Shown here: positions 9,911-17,352 of the stretch, in pieces | Position numbering within the stretch: the first letter of the stretch is position 1 | Layout: each line of letters opens with the position of its first letter | Source: Parvibaculaceae bacterium | GTDB taxonomy: Bacteria; Pseudomonadota; Alphaproteobacteria; Parvibaculales; Parvibaculaceae | Direction: 5' to 3' | Length of the DNA stretch: 64,000 nucleotides | Assembly (NCBI GenBank): GCA_029209985.1 | Contig: JARGNZ010000004.1 | Span: 62,001-126,000, forward strand | Position numbers and translations under genes: made by a program | Notes under the pieces: generated by a model | Databases searched by the model: none | The model's input: only the letters and a program-made list of their open reading frames with translations | Told to the model about the DNA's origin: nothing

Positions 9911-10723
9911 ATGTCTAGAATGGAACGGCTTTCCCAATGGATAACTCGCTTTGTGCCCGGATTAGGTTCTGGGCATAGTTCGGCGAGTGCTGCGTGTATG
10001 CCGGACGGGCAACGTGTATATGCCATTGGGGATGTGCATGGGCGTTTGGACTTGCTTGAGCAATTGCTAGAGATGATCGTTGCGGATGGCGCTGACTATG
10101 AGGGCAAAAAGCTTCTGATCTTTTTGGGCGACTATATTGACCGGGGGCTTAAATCTCGCGGTGTCTTAGATCTTTTGTCTGGGGACATGCCAGAGGGCTT
10201 TGAGGCGATCTTTTTGAAGGGCAATCACGAGCAAGCGATGTTGCAGTTTCTTGAAGATGCAGAATTTGGCCGTACTTGGAAATATTATGGGGGCTTAGAA
10301 ACCCTCTATTCTTACGGTATTCAAGATGTGGCGCTGAGTGATGACCCTGAAGCGTTTGAAACAGCTCGATTGGCTTTGGGGGCTGTTTTGCCTGACAGTC
10401 ATTTGAATTTTCTGACCAACCGGTTGATCCCCTATTTTGATTTAGGGGGATATTATTTCGTACATGCCGGGGTGCGTCCGGGGTTGCCACTCAATCGGCA
10501 GGTTGAAGCCGACCTCTATTGGATCAGGGATGACTTTCTACAGTCTAAATTTGATCATGGCCGGGTTGTTGTGCATGGGCATACGCCAGTTGAGCATCCA
10601 GAAATCAGGCGAAATCGCATAGGGATCGATACTGGTGCCTATATTACGGGCCATTTAACGGCTTTGGTTTTGGAGGGGCGGGGGCAGCGGTTTTTGTCAA
10701 CTTCTTTACACCCTGTCCGATAA
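9911..10723 (+). CDS. Calcineurin-type metallophosphoesterase (PrpA/ApaH-like)
   Basis: This 270-residue protein carries the full metallophosphatase signature: GDVHG (near 38), GDYIDRG (near 74), GNHE (near 104) and VHGHTP (near 222). It resembles bacterial serine/threonine protein phosphatases of the PrpA/PrpB type and diadenosine tetraphosphatases. The target is unknown. Its place just before the export and tyrosine-kinase genes makes a role in polysaccharide control possible, but a phosphoserine-type enzyme is not the usual partner of a Wzc kinase. No signal peptide is seen, so it should act in the cytoplasm. Confidence 0.85.
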   Translation: MSRMERLSQWITRFVPGLGSGHSSASAACMPDGQRVYAIGDVHGRLDLLEQLLEMIVADGADYEGKKLLIFLGDYIDRGLKSRGVLDLLSGDMPEGFEAIFLKGNHEQAMLQFLEDAEFGRTWKYYGGLETLYSYGIQDVALSDDPEAFETARLALGAVLPDSHLNFLTNRLIPYFDLGGYYFVHAGVRPGLPLNRQVEADLYWIRDDFLQSKFDHGRVVVHGHTPVEHPEIRRNRIGIDTGAYITGHLTALVLEGRGQRFLSTSLHPVR

Positions 10724-10832
10724 AGTGCCTCACAGGCGGTTTGTGGCCCAAAAAGCCTCAAGGTATTTGTAAAACCTTCTCGAAGCCGCTAAGCATATGG
10801 CAATCGCAAAGTTGTTTGGATCGGAACTCTCA

Positions 10833-11426
10833 ATGTCAGGTATCTCAAAGTTCATTCGTGCTGTGTTATTGAAGCGGGTGGTCGCGCTCGTCGGCCTTCT
10901 GGTTCTGACGGCTTGTACTGGGAATGCCATTCCTTCCTTAAAAGGACCGACTGCGGGTACGACAGAAGTTCTTGAGTACCGTTTGGGTTCTGGAGATAAG
11001 CTTCGAGTTATTGTCTTTGGTGAAGAGGCGCTGTCTGGTGAGTTTGATGTTGATGGCACCGGCACTGTGTCGTTGCCGTTGATTGGATTGATCCAAGCTA
11101 AAGACCTTACGTTGCGCGAATTTGAAGCTGAAGTAAGCGACAAGTTGCGGGATGGCTATCTCAAAGATCCGCGTGTGAGTGCGGAAGTATTGAATTATCG
11201 TCCCTTTTACATTTTTGGCGAAGTCGAAGAGCCTGGTGAATACCCGTATACAAATGGGATGACGGCGCTCAATGCGGTTGCGGTTGGCGGGGGATATACA
11301 TTCCGCGCTGATAAATTGCGGATTTACATCTCGCGAGATCAAGAAAATGAAGTTGAATACTTGCTCAATACAAGCGTGCGTATTCAGCCGGGTGACATTG
11401 TACGTATTGCAGAGCGTTTCTTCTAA
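10833..11426 (+). CDS. Polysaccharide export outer-membrane lipoprotein (Wza/GumB type)
   Basis: This is an outer-membrane polysaccharide exporter, the channel for exopolysaccharide leaving the periplasm. From the ATG at 10833 the protein has 197 residues and a lipoprotein signal with the lipobox LTAC (Cys28). The polysaccharide-export domain follows (YRLGSGDKLRVIVFGEE near 50-66, VSLPLIGLIQAKDLTLREFE near 80), then one SLBB-type segment (FYIFGEVEEPGEYPY). It is short: it lacks the extra domains and the C-terminal helix of E. coli Wza and resembles GumB-type proteins, which may work with a separate beta-barrel. A candidate barrel is encoded at 13035-14285. An upstream in-frame ATG at 10797 would spoil the signal peptide. 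Confidence 0.88.
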   Translation: MSGISKFIRAVLLKRVVALVGLLVLTACTGNAIPSLKGPTAGTTEVLEYRLGSGDKLRVIVFGEEALSGEFDVDGTGTVSLPLIGLIQAKDLTLREFEAEVSDKLRDGYLKDPRVSAEVLNYRPFYIFGEVEEPGEYPYTNGMTALNAVAVGGGYTFRADKLRIYISRDQENEVEYLLNTSVRIQPGDIVRIAERFF

Positions 11427-11629
11427 ACAACCATTTGCACGTAAACTGTTGGTTTCATTTTTGATTTGACTTGCCGGGAGGTCCTAGGTTTTAATCATCT
11501 TGATAGTGTATTTCATTCGTTGGTGAACGTTTGAAGACTGGTTTCTTGGCGGGAATCATGGGGTTTTAACAGTTGGATTTGTTTCGTGTGCTGGCGCTGG
11601 AACATTCTCTGACTGGTTGAGGGCTTCAG

Positions 11630-12196
11630 ATGCTTTGGTTTTTTGCGAACCATGATACGACTGCCGTGCGTGCTTATAAAACACCGGGTTTGCCCGACAG
11701 GTGTTTTGCTTTCCCCCGTTCCGTGCTTCTTCTCTTCTTTGGCGTGACCTTTAGTCTCTCTGTTGGTCTCAGCGTGTGGTCAGGCTCTGCGCAAGCGGCT
11801 CTTTCGTCTAGCGAAGAAGGGACTGTGCGCAATTATATGGCGACGTTTGAAACCCTGAATTCCGATGCTGCGGACCCGGCAGACGTTTTTTCTGACTATC
11901 TCGCGACGGCCGAGGACCCTTTTGCTACGATTCAATTTATTCTGAGCATTGGCGGTAGTTTGCCGGAAACAATGCAGGTTCTTGTCGGGAATGCGATTGC
12001 CTTGTACGTCCAAAGTCAGAGTATTGCTGACCCGCAATTATCCTTGCGTATTTCTCAATTGGTTAACGAGGAGGCCAGCTCAAAAATTGTCTCAGGCTTT
12101 ACGGAGGAAGCGGATGCGCAGACTGCGCAGGCCGGGGGAGGGCTTAATGTTCCAACTTCTGAACCGTCATCTTCCAAAGAGACGAGCCCTAATTAA
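11630..12196 (+). CDS. Secreted protein of unknown function, exopolysaccharide locus
   Basis: I do not recognise a named family. The 188-residue product has a long basic N-terminus, a hydrophobic core (SVLLLFFGVTFSLSVGLSVW, about 31-50) and a likely signal-peptidase site after GSAQA, so it should be exported. The mature part is helical, acidic and free of cysteine, and ends in a Ser/Pro-rich tail. Residues from TAEDPFATIQFIL onward line up without gaps over about 65 positions with the product of 12446-12967 (14 identities counted by eye), so the two may be distant paralogues. Its stop overlaps the start of a 25-codon frame (TAATG). The start codon is uncertain because the n-region is unusually long. 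Confidence 0.6.
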   Translation: MLWFFANHDTTAVRAYKTPGLPDRCFAFPRSVLLLFFGVTFSLSVGLSVWSGSAQAALSSSEEGTVRNYMATFETLNSDAADPADVFSDYLATAEDPFATIQFILSIGGSLPETMQVLVGNAIALYVQSQSIADPQLSLRISQLVNEEASSKIVSGFTEEADAQTAQAGGGLNVPTSEPSSSKETSPN

Positions 12197-12273
12197 TGGC
12201 TGGTGCCTCAATGGGAATTGCCGTGTTTTTACTGACTCTTGGGGCTGTGCTGCCTTATTTCGGCAAAGGTTAA
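12196..12273 (+). CDS. Possible 25-residue single-helix membrane peptide
   Basis: An ATG overlaps the stop codon of the preceding gene by one base (TAATG at 12194-12198) and opens 25 codons ending in TAA at 12271-12273. The peptide is almost entirely a hydrophobic helix (MGIAVFLLTLGAVLPYF) with a short Gly-Lys-Gly end, so a single inner-membrane span is expected. The overlap suggests translational coupling. A hairpin with arms near 12277-12288 and 12293-12302 follows directly. No homologue is known to me, and such a short frame can arise by chance, so this is a candidate only. Confidence 0.4.
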   Translation: MAGASMGIAVFLLTLGAVLPYFGKG

Positions 12274-12445
12274 TTTTCGTGTTGCGGGGAGGCAACGAAA
12301 TGAAACAGTTTTGACCTTATTTTGCAACCTTACGCAGAATCATGGTGATTAATGTCTGTATTTGGCGTTCTATGGGATTAGATAGCTTAGAGTCTGATTA
12401 ACCATTTGGCGCGCATCTTGCGCTTGCCTGCGTAAGGGGATCAAA

Positions 12446-12967
12446 ATGATTAAAGAATTGAAAATGACAGCCATGGCAGTCGGGACGCTTTTGGTCGGTG
12501 CTGCTGTTGTTCCTAGCTCTGCTTTTGCAGTTGACGGGGCGGCTGGCGGTGATCAAACCGTTGCTGCGGATGCTGCACTTCAGGCCCAAATCGATGCGGT
12601 CCTAGGCGACGCGTCTTTGAGCGATGACGAGATTGCGACAAAAATCGCTAACATCGTTTCTACTGCCGCTGACCCCGTAGCCGCTGCTAAGTTGGTTATT
12701 GCTTCTTCTGCGAACTTGGACGCTTCAATCCAAACAGCAGTGGGAACCGGCCTAGGTGTTGCTGCAACGACGGTTGGTGTGCAAAATCCAACAGCGGGTG
12801 CCGAAATTGATACCGCTGTGACCACAACGGGGAGCGCTAATATGAAGACAGCCTTCTCTACAACAACGGGAACGACTGGGAGTACGACCAACCCTACATC
12901 TCCACCCTCTGTTCCAGTTGTGACACCTGTGGAGCCATCCAATGAAGTTACCGGCAGTCCTACTTGA
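12446..12967 (+). CDS. Small secreted alanine/threonine-rich protein, unknown function
   Basis: This 173-residue protein has a clean signal peptide (MAVGTLLVGAAVVPSSAFA, cleaved near residue 28), a helical Ala-rich middle (about 35-125) and a low-complexity Thr/Ser/Pro tail that looks unstructured. It has no cysteine after the signal peptide. The middle resembles the product of 11630-12196, with the shared patterns TA-x-DP-x-A, L-x4-Q-x2-VG and I-x3-V. Its placement between the export lipoprotein and the beta-barrel gene suggests a periplasmic or surface role in polysaccharide assembly, which is inference. I cannot assign a family. Confidence 0.65.
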   Translation: MIKELKMTAMAVGTLLVGAAVVPSSAFAVDGAAGGDQTVAADAALQAQIDAVLGDASLSDDEIATKIANIVSTAADPVAAAKLVIASSANLDASIQTAVGTGLGVAATTVGVQNPTAGAEIDTAVTTTGSANMKTAFSTTTGTTGSTTNPTSPPSVPVVTPVEPSNEVTGSPT

Positions 12968-13034
12968 ACAAAGTGGATGCTATGGGTGTGTTAAAGGGAA
13001 GCTTACTTCCAAATGCTAGTGATACGGGGACGTT

Positions 13035-14285
13035 ATGAGCCAAAATAAATTGAAAATTAGTGTTGCGGTGGCAGCGTTGTTGTCTTCTATGACAGGATAT
13101 GCAGCAGCCGAAGACGTGCGCGGCCAAGGGGTTGCGGACCGGGCTCGTCCTGATTATGACGCGATTGGTGTCCGCACGGGCAGTTTCTTGTTTTACCCAA
13201 GTGTGACAGTTGGTGAGTCATATGATGACAATATCTATGCTGCTGAAACCAACACTGAGTCTGATTTCGTAACGGATTTGTCTACTCAGCTGTCTCTCGT
13301 TTCTACGTGGAGCCGGCACGAGCTTATTCTCAATGCAACAGCAGATGCTGCTTTTTATGCTGAGAATGACGATGAAAATACAGTTGACTGGGGCGTTGGC
13401 GCCACTGGACGTATTGATATCGTGCGCGATTCCTCGATTGACCTTGCTGCTTCATATGACCACCTGACAGAAGACCGTGGTTCTGCGAATGCTATCGGCG
13501 TTCAAACTGAGCCAACTGAATATGACCTTCTTTATGGATTGGTTGCGATCAATCACAAGTTCAACCGCGTTTCTCTGCGGGTTGAGGGCACCTATTCAGA
13601 TTATGATTACGACAATGGCAGCTTGATTGGTGGCGGTGTTTCTTTCCAAGACGACCGGGACCGGGCTGAAATGGTTGGTACAGTTCAAGTCGGCTATGAC
13701 GTGTCGCCAGACACAAATGTTTTCCTTCGGGGGAGCATTAACGAGCGTGACTATGATCTTGATGTACCGGCGGCGACTGTTGACCGGGACTCTGACGGGT
13801 ATGAAGTTGTTGCAGGTGTTGAATTTGGTATCTCTAGCCTTGCCTCCGGTGAGATTTATGCAGGTTACCAAGAGCAAGATTATACGGCAGCTGCATTGGA
13901 TAACATCAGCGGCCTTGCTTTCGGGGTTGACGTTGAATGGTATCTGACCCCATTGACGACTGTTCGGGCGACGGCTTCTTCTTCAGTAGAAGAGACAATC
14001 AATGCAACGGCTTCTGGTTATCTTAGTAATTCATATGGCTTGGGCTTAGATCATGAGCTGATGCGGAATGTGATTGTTTCTGCGGATGTCGGATATACGA
14101 CGGATGAATATGAAGGTATCACTCGGACAGAGGATACGTTGACCCTTGACCTTGGCGTGGATTATCTGATTAACCGGAATTTCCGGGCTGAATTTGGGTA
14201 CACATATACAAATCGCGACTCTGATACAGCTGGCCGTGGGTATGACAATAATGTGGTTGGCTTCTCGCTTAAGGCTCAACTATAA
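13035..14285 (+). CDS. Outer-membrane beta-barrel protein of the exopolysaccharide locus
   Basis: This 416-residue protein has a signal peptide (SVAVAALLSSMTGYAAA, cleaved near 25) and then a long run of alternating amphipathic strands rich in Tyr, Asp and Thr, ending in a C-terminal barrel strand (NNVVGFSLKAQL). It fits the 'putative beta-barrel porin 2' type found in many exopolysaccharide operons. Repeated strand patterns such as ATVDRDSDGYEVVAGVEFG and YTYTNRDSDTAGRGY support a barrel of many strands. With a short Wza-like protein nearby, a role as the outer-membrane exit channel is plausible. It is followed by an intrinsic terminator. Confidence 0.8.
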   Translation: MSQNKLKISVAVAALLSSMTGYAAAEDVRGQGVADRARPDYDAIGVRTGSFLFYPSVTVGESYDDNIYAAETNTESDFVTDLSTQLSLVSTWSRHELILNATADAAFYAENDDENTVDWGVGATGRIDIVRDSSIDLAASYDHLTEDRGSANAIGVQTEPTEYDLLYGLVAINHKFNRVSLRVEGTYSDYDYDNGSLIGGGVSFQDDRDRAEMVGTVQVGYDVSPDTNVFLRGSINERDYDLDVPAATVDRDSDGYEVVAGVEFGISSLASGEIYAGYQEQDYTAAALDNISGLAFGVDVEWYLTPLTTVRATASSSVEETINATASGYLSNSYGLGLDHELMRNVIVSADVGYTTDEYEGITRTEDTLTLDLGVDYLINRNFRAEFGYTYTNRDSDTAGRGYDNNVVGFSLKAQL

Positions 14286-14349
14286 ATTGAACGAAACCTC
14301 TGTTTCGACTGGTTTTTCGGATAATATGTAGCTAGTCTCTAAAAATAAT

Positions 14350-14384
14350 AGCCTCGTCTGCTTTGTCAGGCGGGGCTCTTTTTT
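14350..14384 (+). terminator. Intrinsic terminator between the beta-barrel and autokinase genes
   Basis: An 11-pair stem (AGCCTCGTCTG at 14350-14360 with CAGGCGGGGCT at 14367-14377, two G-U pairs) with a six-base loop is followed by CTTTTTT. It sits 65 bases after the beta-barrel stop and directly before the autokinase, so autokinase expression may depend on readthrough or a separate start site. Confidence 0.85.
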
Positions 14385-14407
14385 CTTCAAGCAAATGGAA
14401 TTCAGCA

Positions 14408-16630
14408 GTGTCAAATGAAGTGTCTCCAGAAGCCGGACGATTGGATCAACCGAGCGACGATTGGATTGAGTTTGACCTGAAAAGTTTACTGGGCGCGCTT
14501 CGCCGTCGTTTGCGTCTTATTCTTGGCGTTTTCCTTTCGTTGACGGTTATTGCGGTCATTGTGATTTTTCAAATTACACCGCGTTATACAGCAACGAGTA
14601 CCGTTCTCATTGATACGCGCACCACTCAGGTGGTCGATATGGATGCAGTCTTGTCTGGTCTTTCGGCAGACACAGCTGTGGTCGATAGCCAAGTTGAATT
14701 GATTAAGTCTCGCACGCTTGCAGGGCGTGTGGTGCGTCAACTGAAGCTGGCTCGAGTGTCAGAGTTTAATGCGACCTTACGTGCACCGAGTTTGCTGAGC
14801 TATGTTGATCCGCGTCCTTGGATTAGAGATTTCTTGAAACCAACTGCAGAGTTTTCTGCTGAGGAAGAAGAAGAGCGCATACACAATCGGGTTGTCGACA
14901 ATTTTCTGTCAAACCTTTCTGTGTCGCGCAAGGGCCTGACTTATATCATCCGAATTTCCTATACATCAGAGGACCCGCGGTTGGCGCAGAAAATCGCCAA
15001 TGTGATCGCAGACCTTTATATTGTTGAGCAATTGGAAGCCAAATATGAAGCAACCCGAAAAGCGAACCTTTGGTTGAGCGAACGACTGGCGACACTGCGG
15101 TCGCGGCTGCGTGATTCCGAACGGGCTGTTGAAATTTTCAGAAGCCAAAATAACCTTGTGGGATCCGGTGGCCTCACTGTTAATGAGCAACAATTGTCCG
15201 AACTGAATGCTCAACTTATTCTTGCTCGCACCGACCGTGCCGAACGGCAGGCGCGTTACGACCGGTCACAAACCATTATTCGCCAAGGGGGTAAGCTAGA
15301 CGAAATTGGGGACGTTCTTAAATCTAATGTGATTGCTGATTTGCGCCGGCAGGAAGCAGAGATTGGCCGCAAATTATCCGACCTATTGTCTCGCTACGGC
15401 GACAAATTTCCGGCTGTCCAGGATGCGCGTAATGAACGCAATGGGCTTCGTCAGCAAATTCGAGAACAGGCAAACCGGATTGTTGCGGGTCTGAAGAATG
15501 ATGTGGAAGTGGCTAATACGCGTGTGAACTCGCTGGAGAAGAGTTTAACAGACTCCCAAGAGTCTGCCGGTGTGAACAATCAAGCTCAAATTCAATTGCG
15601 CGAACTTGAGCGGGAAGCCGAAGCCAATAAAGCTCTTTATGGTAATTTCTTGGGCCGCTTTAAGGAGACCGAGGAGCAAGAGCAACTGCAAGCGTCCGAT
15701 GCGCGCATTATATCAGCTGCGACGATGCCGTCGGCCGCCAGTTATCCTAAGAAGTCTCTGTCGTTGTTCCTGATTATGTTTGTGAATGGTGCGATCGGGA
15801 TCGGCCTTGGGTTCTTGATGGATCGGCTTGATAATACGGTACATAATGCACGTGAATTGGAAAGTGATCTTGGTTTGCCCGTTCTGGCATCTGTCCCTCT
15901 TCTGGATGAGGAGGATGGGCTGACGCCACAAGATTACTTACTTCAGAAACCGCTTTCAGCATTTACCGAATCTTTGCGTGCCGTGCGATCCTCTTTGGAG
16001 TTGAGTAACGTTGACCGTGCTCCTCAAGTGATCGTCTTCACGTCTGCATTGCCGAATGAAGGCAAGACTACAACCTCTATTAGCTTTGCTCGGGCGGCAT
16101 CGGTTGCAGGTAAAAAGGTTTTGCTGATCGATTGTGATTTGCGTCGCCCTTCAGTTCATAAAATGTTGTTGGCACCGGGGGATAAACCATCGGCTGGCTT
16201 GGTAGAGCACTTGGCGGGCAAAGCCAGTTTTGACGAGGTTGTGTGCCAAGATGCTCAAACGAACCTCTCTTTTGTTCCTGTTGTTTCGAGCAGTATCAAT
16301 CCGACAGAAGTTTTAGGCTCTGCGCAGATGGAGCGGATGCTCGCTCATGCACGGACTGAGTATGATTTGGTTGTGATTGACTGCGCCCCTGTTTTGGCCG
16401 TGACAGACCCACGGGTTATTGCCCAACGGGGGGATGAAATCCTGTTTATTGTGCGGTGGAACTCGACGCCTAAAGATGCTGTCATTGATGCTGTCAAAGC
16501 GTTGCATCAACACAACCTATCTGTAACGGGTGCGGTTTTGACGCAAGTTGATATGGCGCAAATGTCAAAATATAGCTACGGCAAGGGCGGTTATTATTAT
16601 GGTCAGTATCAAAGCTACTATTTGAACTAG
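14408..16630 (+). CDS. Polysaccharide co-polymerase / tyrosine autokinase (Wzc type)
   Basis: This inner-membrane protein sets polymer length and couples polymerisation to export. From GTG 14408 it has about 740 residues: a Wzz domain with a first membrane helix (LILGVFLSLTVIAVIVIF), a long periplasmic coiled-coil region, a second helix (LFLIMFVNGAIGIGLGF) and a cytoplasmic BY-kinase. Kinase motifs are Walker A SALPNEGKTTTS near 544, Walker A' VLLIDCDLRRPS near 571 and Walker B VVIDCAPVLAVTD near 655. The C-terminus is a tyrosine cluster (YSYGKGGYYYGQYQSYY), the expected autophosphorylation tail. A TTG at 14363 is also in frame but lies in the loop of the preceding terminator, so I prefer the GTG. 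There is no good Shine-Dalgarno site for either. Confidence 0.92.
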   Translation: MSNEVSPEAGRLDQPSDDWIEFDLKSLLGALRRRLRLILGVFLSLTVIAVIVIFQITPRYTATSTVLIDTRTTQVVDMDAVLSGLSADTAVVDSQVELIKSRTLAGRVVRQLKLARVSEFNATLRAPSLLSYVDPRPWIRDFLKPTAEFSAEEEEERIHNRVVDNFLSNLSVSRKGLTYIIRISYTSEDPRLAQKIANVIADLYIVEQLEAKYEATRKANLWLSERLATLRSRLRDSERAVEIFRSQNNLVGSGGLTVNEQQLSELNAQLILARTDRAERQARYDRSQTIIRQGGKLDEIGDVLKSNVIADLRRQEAEIGRKLSDLLSRYGDKFPAVQDARNERNGLRQQIREQANRIVAGLKNDVEVANTRVNSLEKSLTDSQESAGVNNQAQIQLRELEREAEANKALYGNFLGRFKETEEQEQLQASDARIISAATMPSAASYPKKSLSLFLIMFVNGAIGIGLGFLMDRLDNTVHNARELESDLGLPVLASVPLLDEEDGLTPQDYLLQKPLSAFTESLRAVRSSLELSNVDRAPQVIVFTSALPNEGKTTTSISFARAASVAGKKVLLIDCDLRRPSVHKMLLAPGDKPSAGLVEHLAGKASFDEVVCQDAQTNLSFVPVVSSSINPTEVLGSAQMERMLAHARTEYDLVVIDCAPVLAVTDPRVIAQRGDEILFIVRWNSTPKDAVIDAVKALHQHNLSVTGAVLTQVDMAQMSKYSYGKGGYYYGQYQSYYLN

Positions 16631-16638
16631 GAGCGAGG

Positions 16639-17352
16639 GTGGCACAGAGCAAAATTGCCGATGGTGGACTGATTGGTGTCCTGCTTCTGATTGCAGCTGG
16701 TTTGATTGCTTTGGCCGGGCCGCGATTATACGCCCATGGGCAAACAATTTCTGCTGAGCATATCTTGTGGAGTGTTGATCAGGGCGACTTGGCGCGGAAT
16801 GCGCCCCAAGTAGAGCGTGCGCGGGTTGCTTTTTCGCAGGCAGGTACTGTCGGTGTGGACAGTGGATATTTTTCCATTCGTGAAGGCAACAGCGTTTTTA
16901 CCCAACTTAACAGCACCGACGCGTCGCAGGTGCCTGAAGCACTTGATGCTTTACGAACCACTTATACTGCTGCACTAGCCCAGCGTCCTATGTATGCCCG
17001 TGCGTGGCCGAGGTTGGCACTGGTGTCATTGCACCAAGCAGAAAACCCTGAAGAGCTGCATCGGTTTTTTGAAGCTTCCTATATTATCGGTCCAGAAGAT
17101 TATCGACTGAGAGTGATGCGGGTGTGGTTGGGCTTACGCATGTGGGACAGCTTGGACGAGGCCTTGCAACGAAAAGTGCGCAAGGATGTTCAGGCACTTT
17201 GGCAGCCTCGGCTCAAAAAAGACTTGGCTGAGCTTTATTTCCATGGATCGTTTGAGCATCGTGTGTTGATCCGCTCGCTCATGAAGAGCGAAGGTGACGC
17301 CAAGGATGTCGCACGTTTAACGCAACGATTGCTCGACGAGGGATACTTTTGA
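16639..17352 (+). CDS. Membrane-anchored protein of unknown function, exopolysaccharide locus
   Basis: This 237-residue protein starts at GTG (16639) behind AGGAG, eight bases after the autokinase stop, so the two are co-transcribed. It has one N-terminal membrane helix (GLIGVLLLIAAGLIALAGP, about 10-28) that could be an uncleaved anchor. The rest is helical and looks like degenerate tetratricopeptide repeats (ALRTTYTAALAQRPMYARAW near 108-127, then HRFFEASYIIGPEDYRLR). I do not recognise the family. Its position suggests a periplasmic scaffold for the polymerase/co-polymerase complex. Its last 36 bases overlap the converging polymerase gene. Confidence 0.65.
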   Translation: MAQSKIADGGLIGVLLLIAAGLIALAGPRLYAHGQTISAEHILWSVDQGDLARNAPQVERARVAFSQAGTVGVDSGYFSIREGNSVFTQLNSTDASQVPEALDALRTTYTAALAQRPMYARAWPRLALVSLHQAENPEELHRFFEASYIIGPEDYRLRVMRVWLGLRMWDSLDEALQRKVRKDVQALWQPRLKKDLAELYFHGSFEHRVLIRSLMKSEGDAKDVARLTQRLLDEGYF

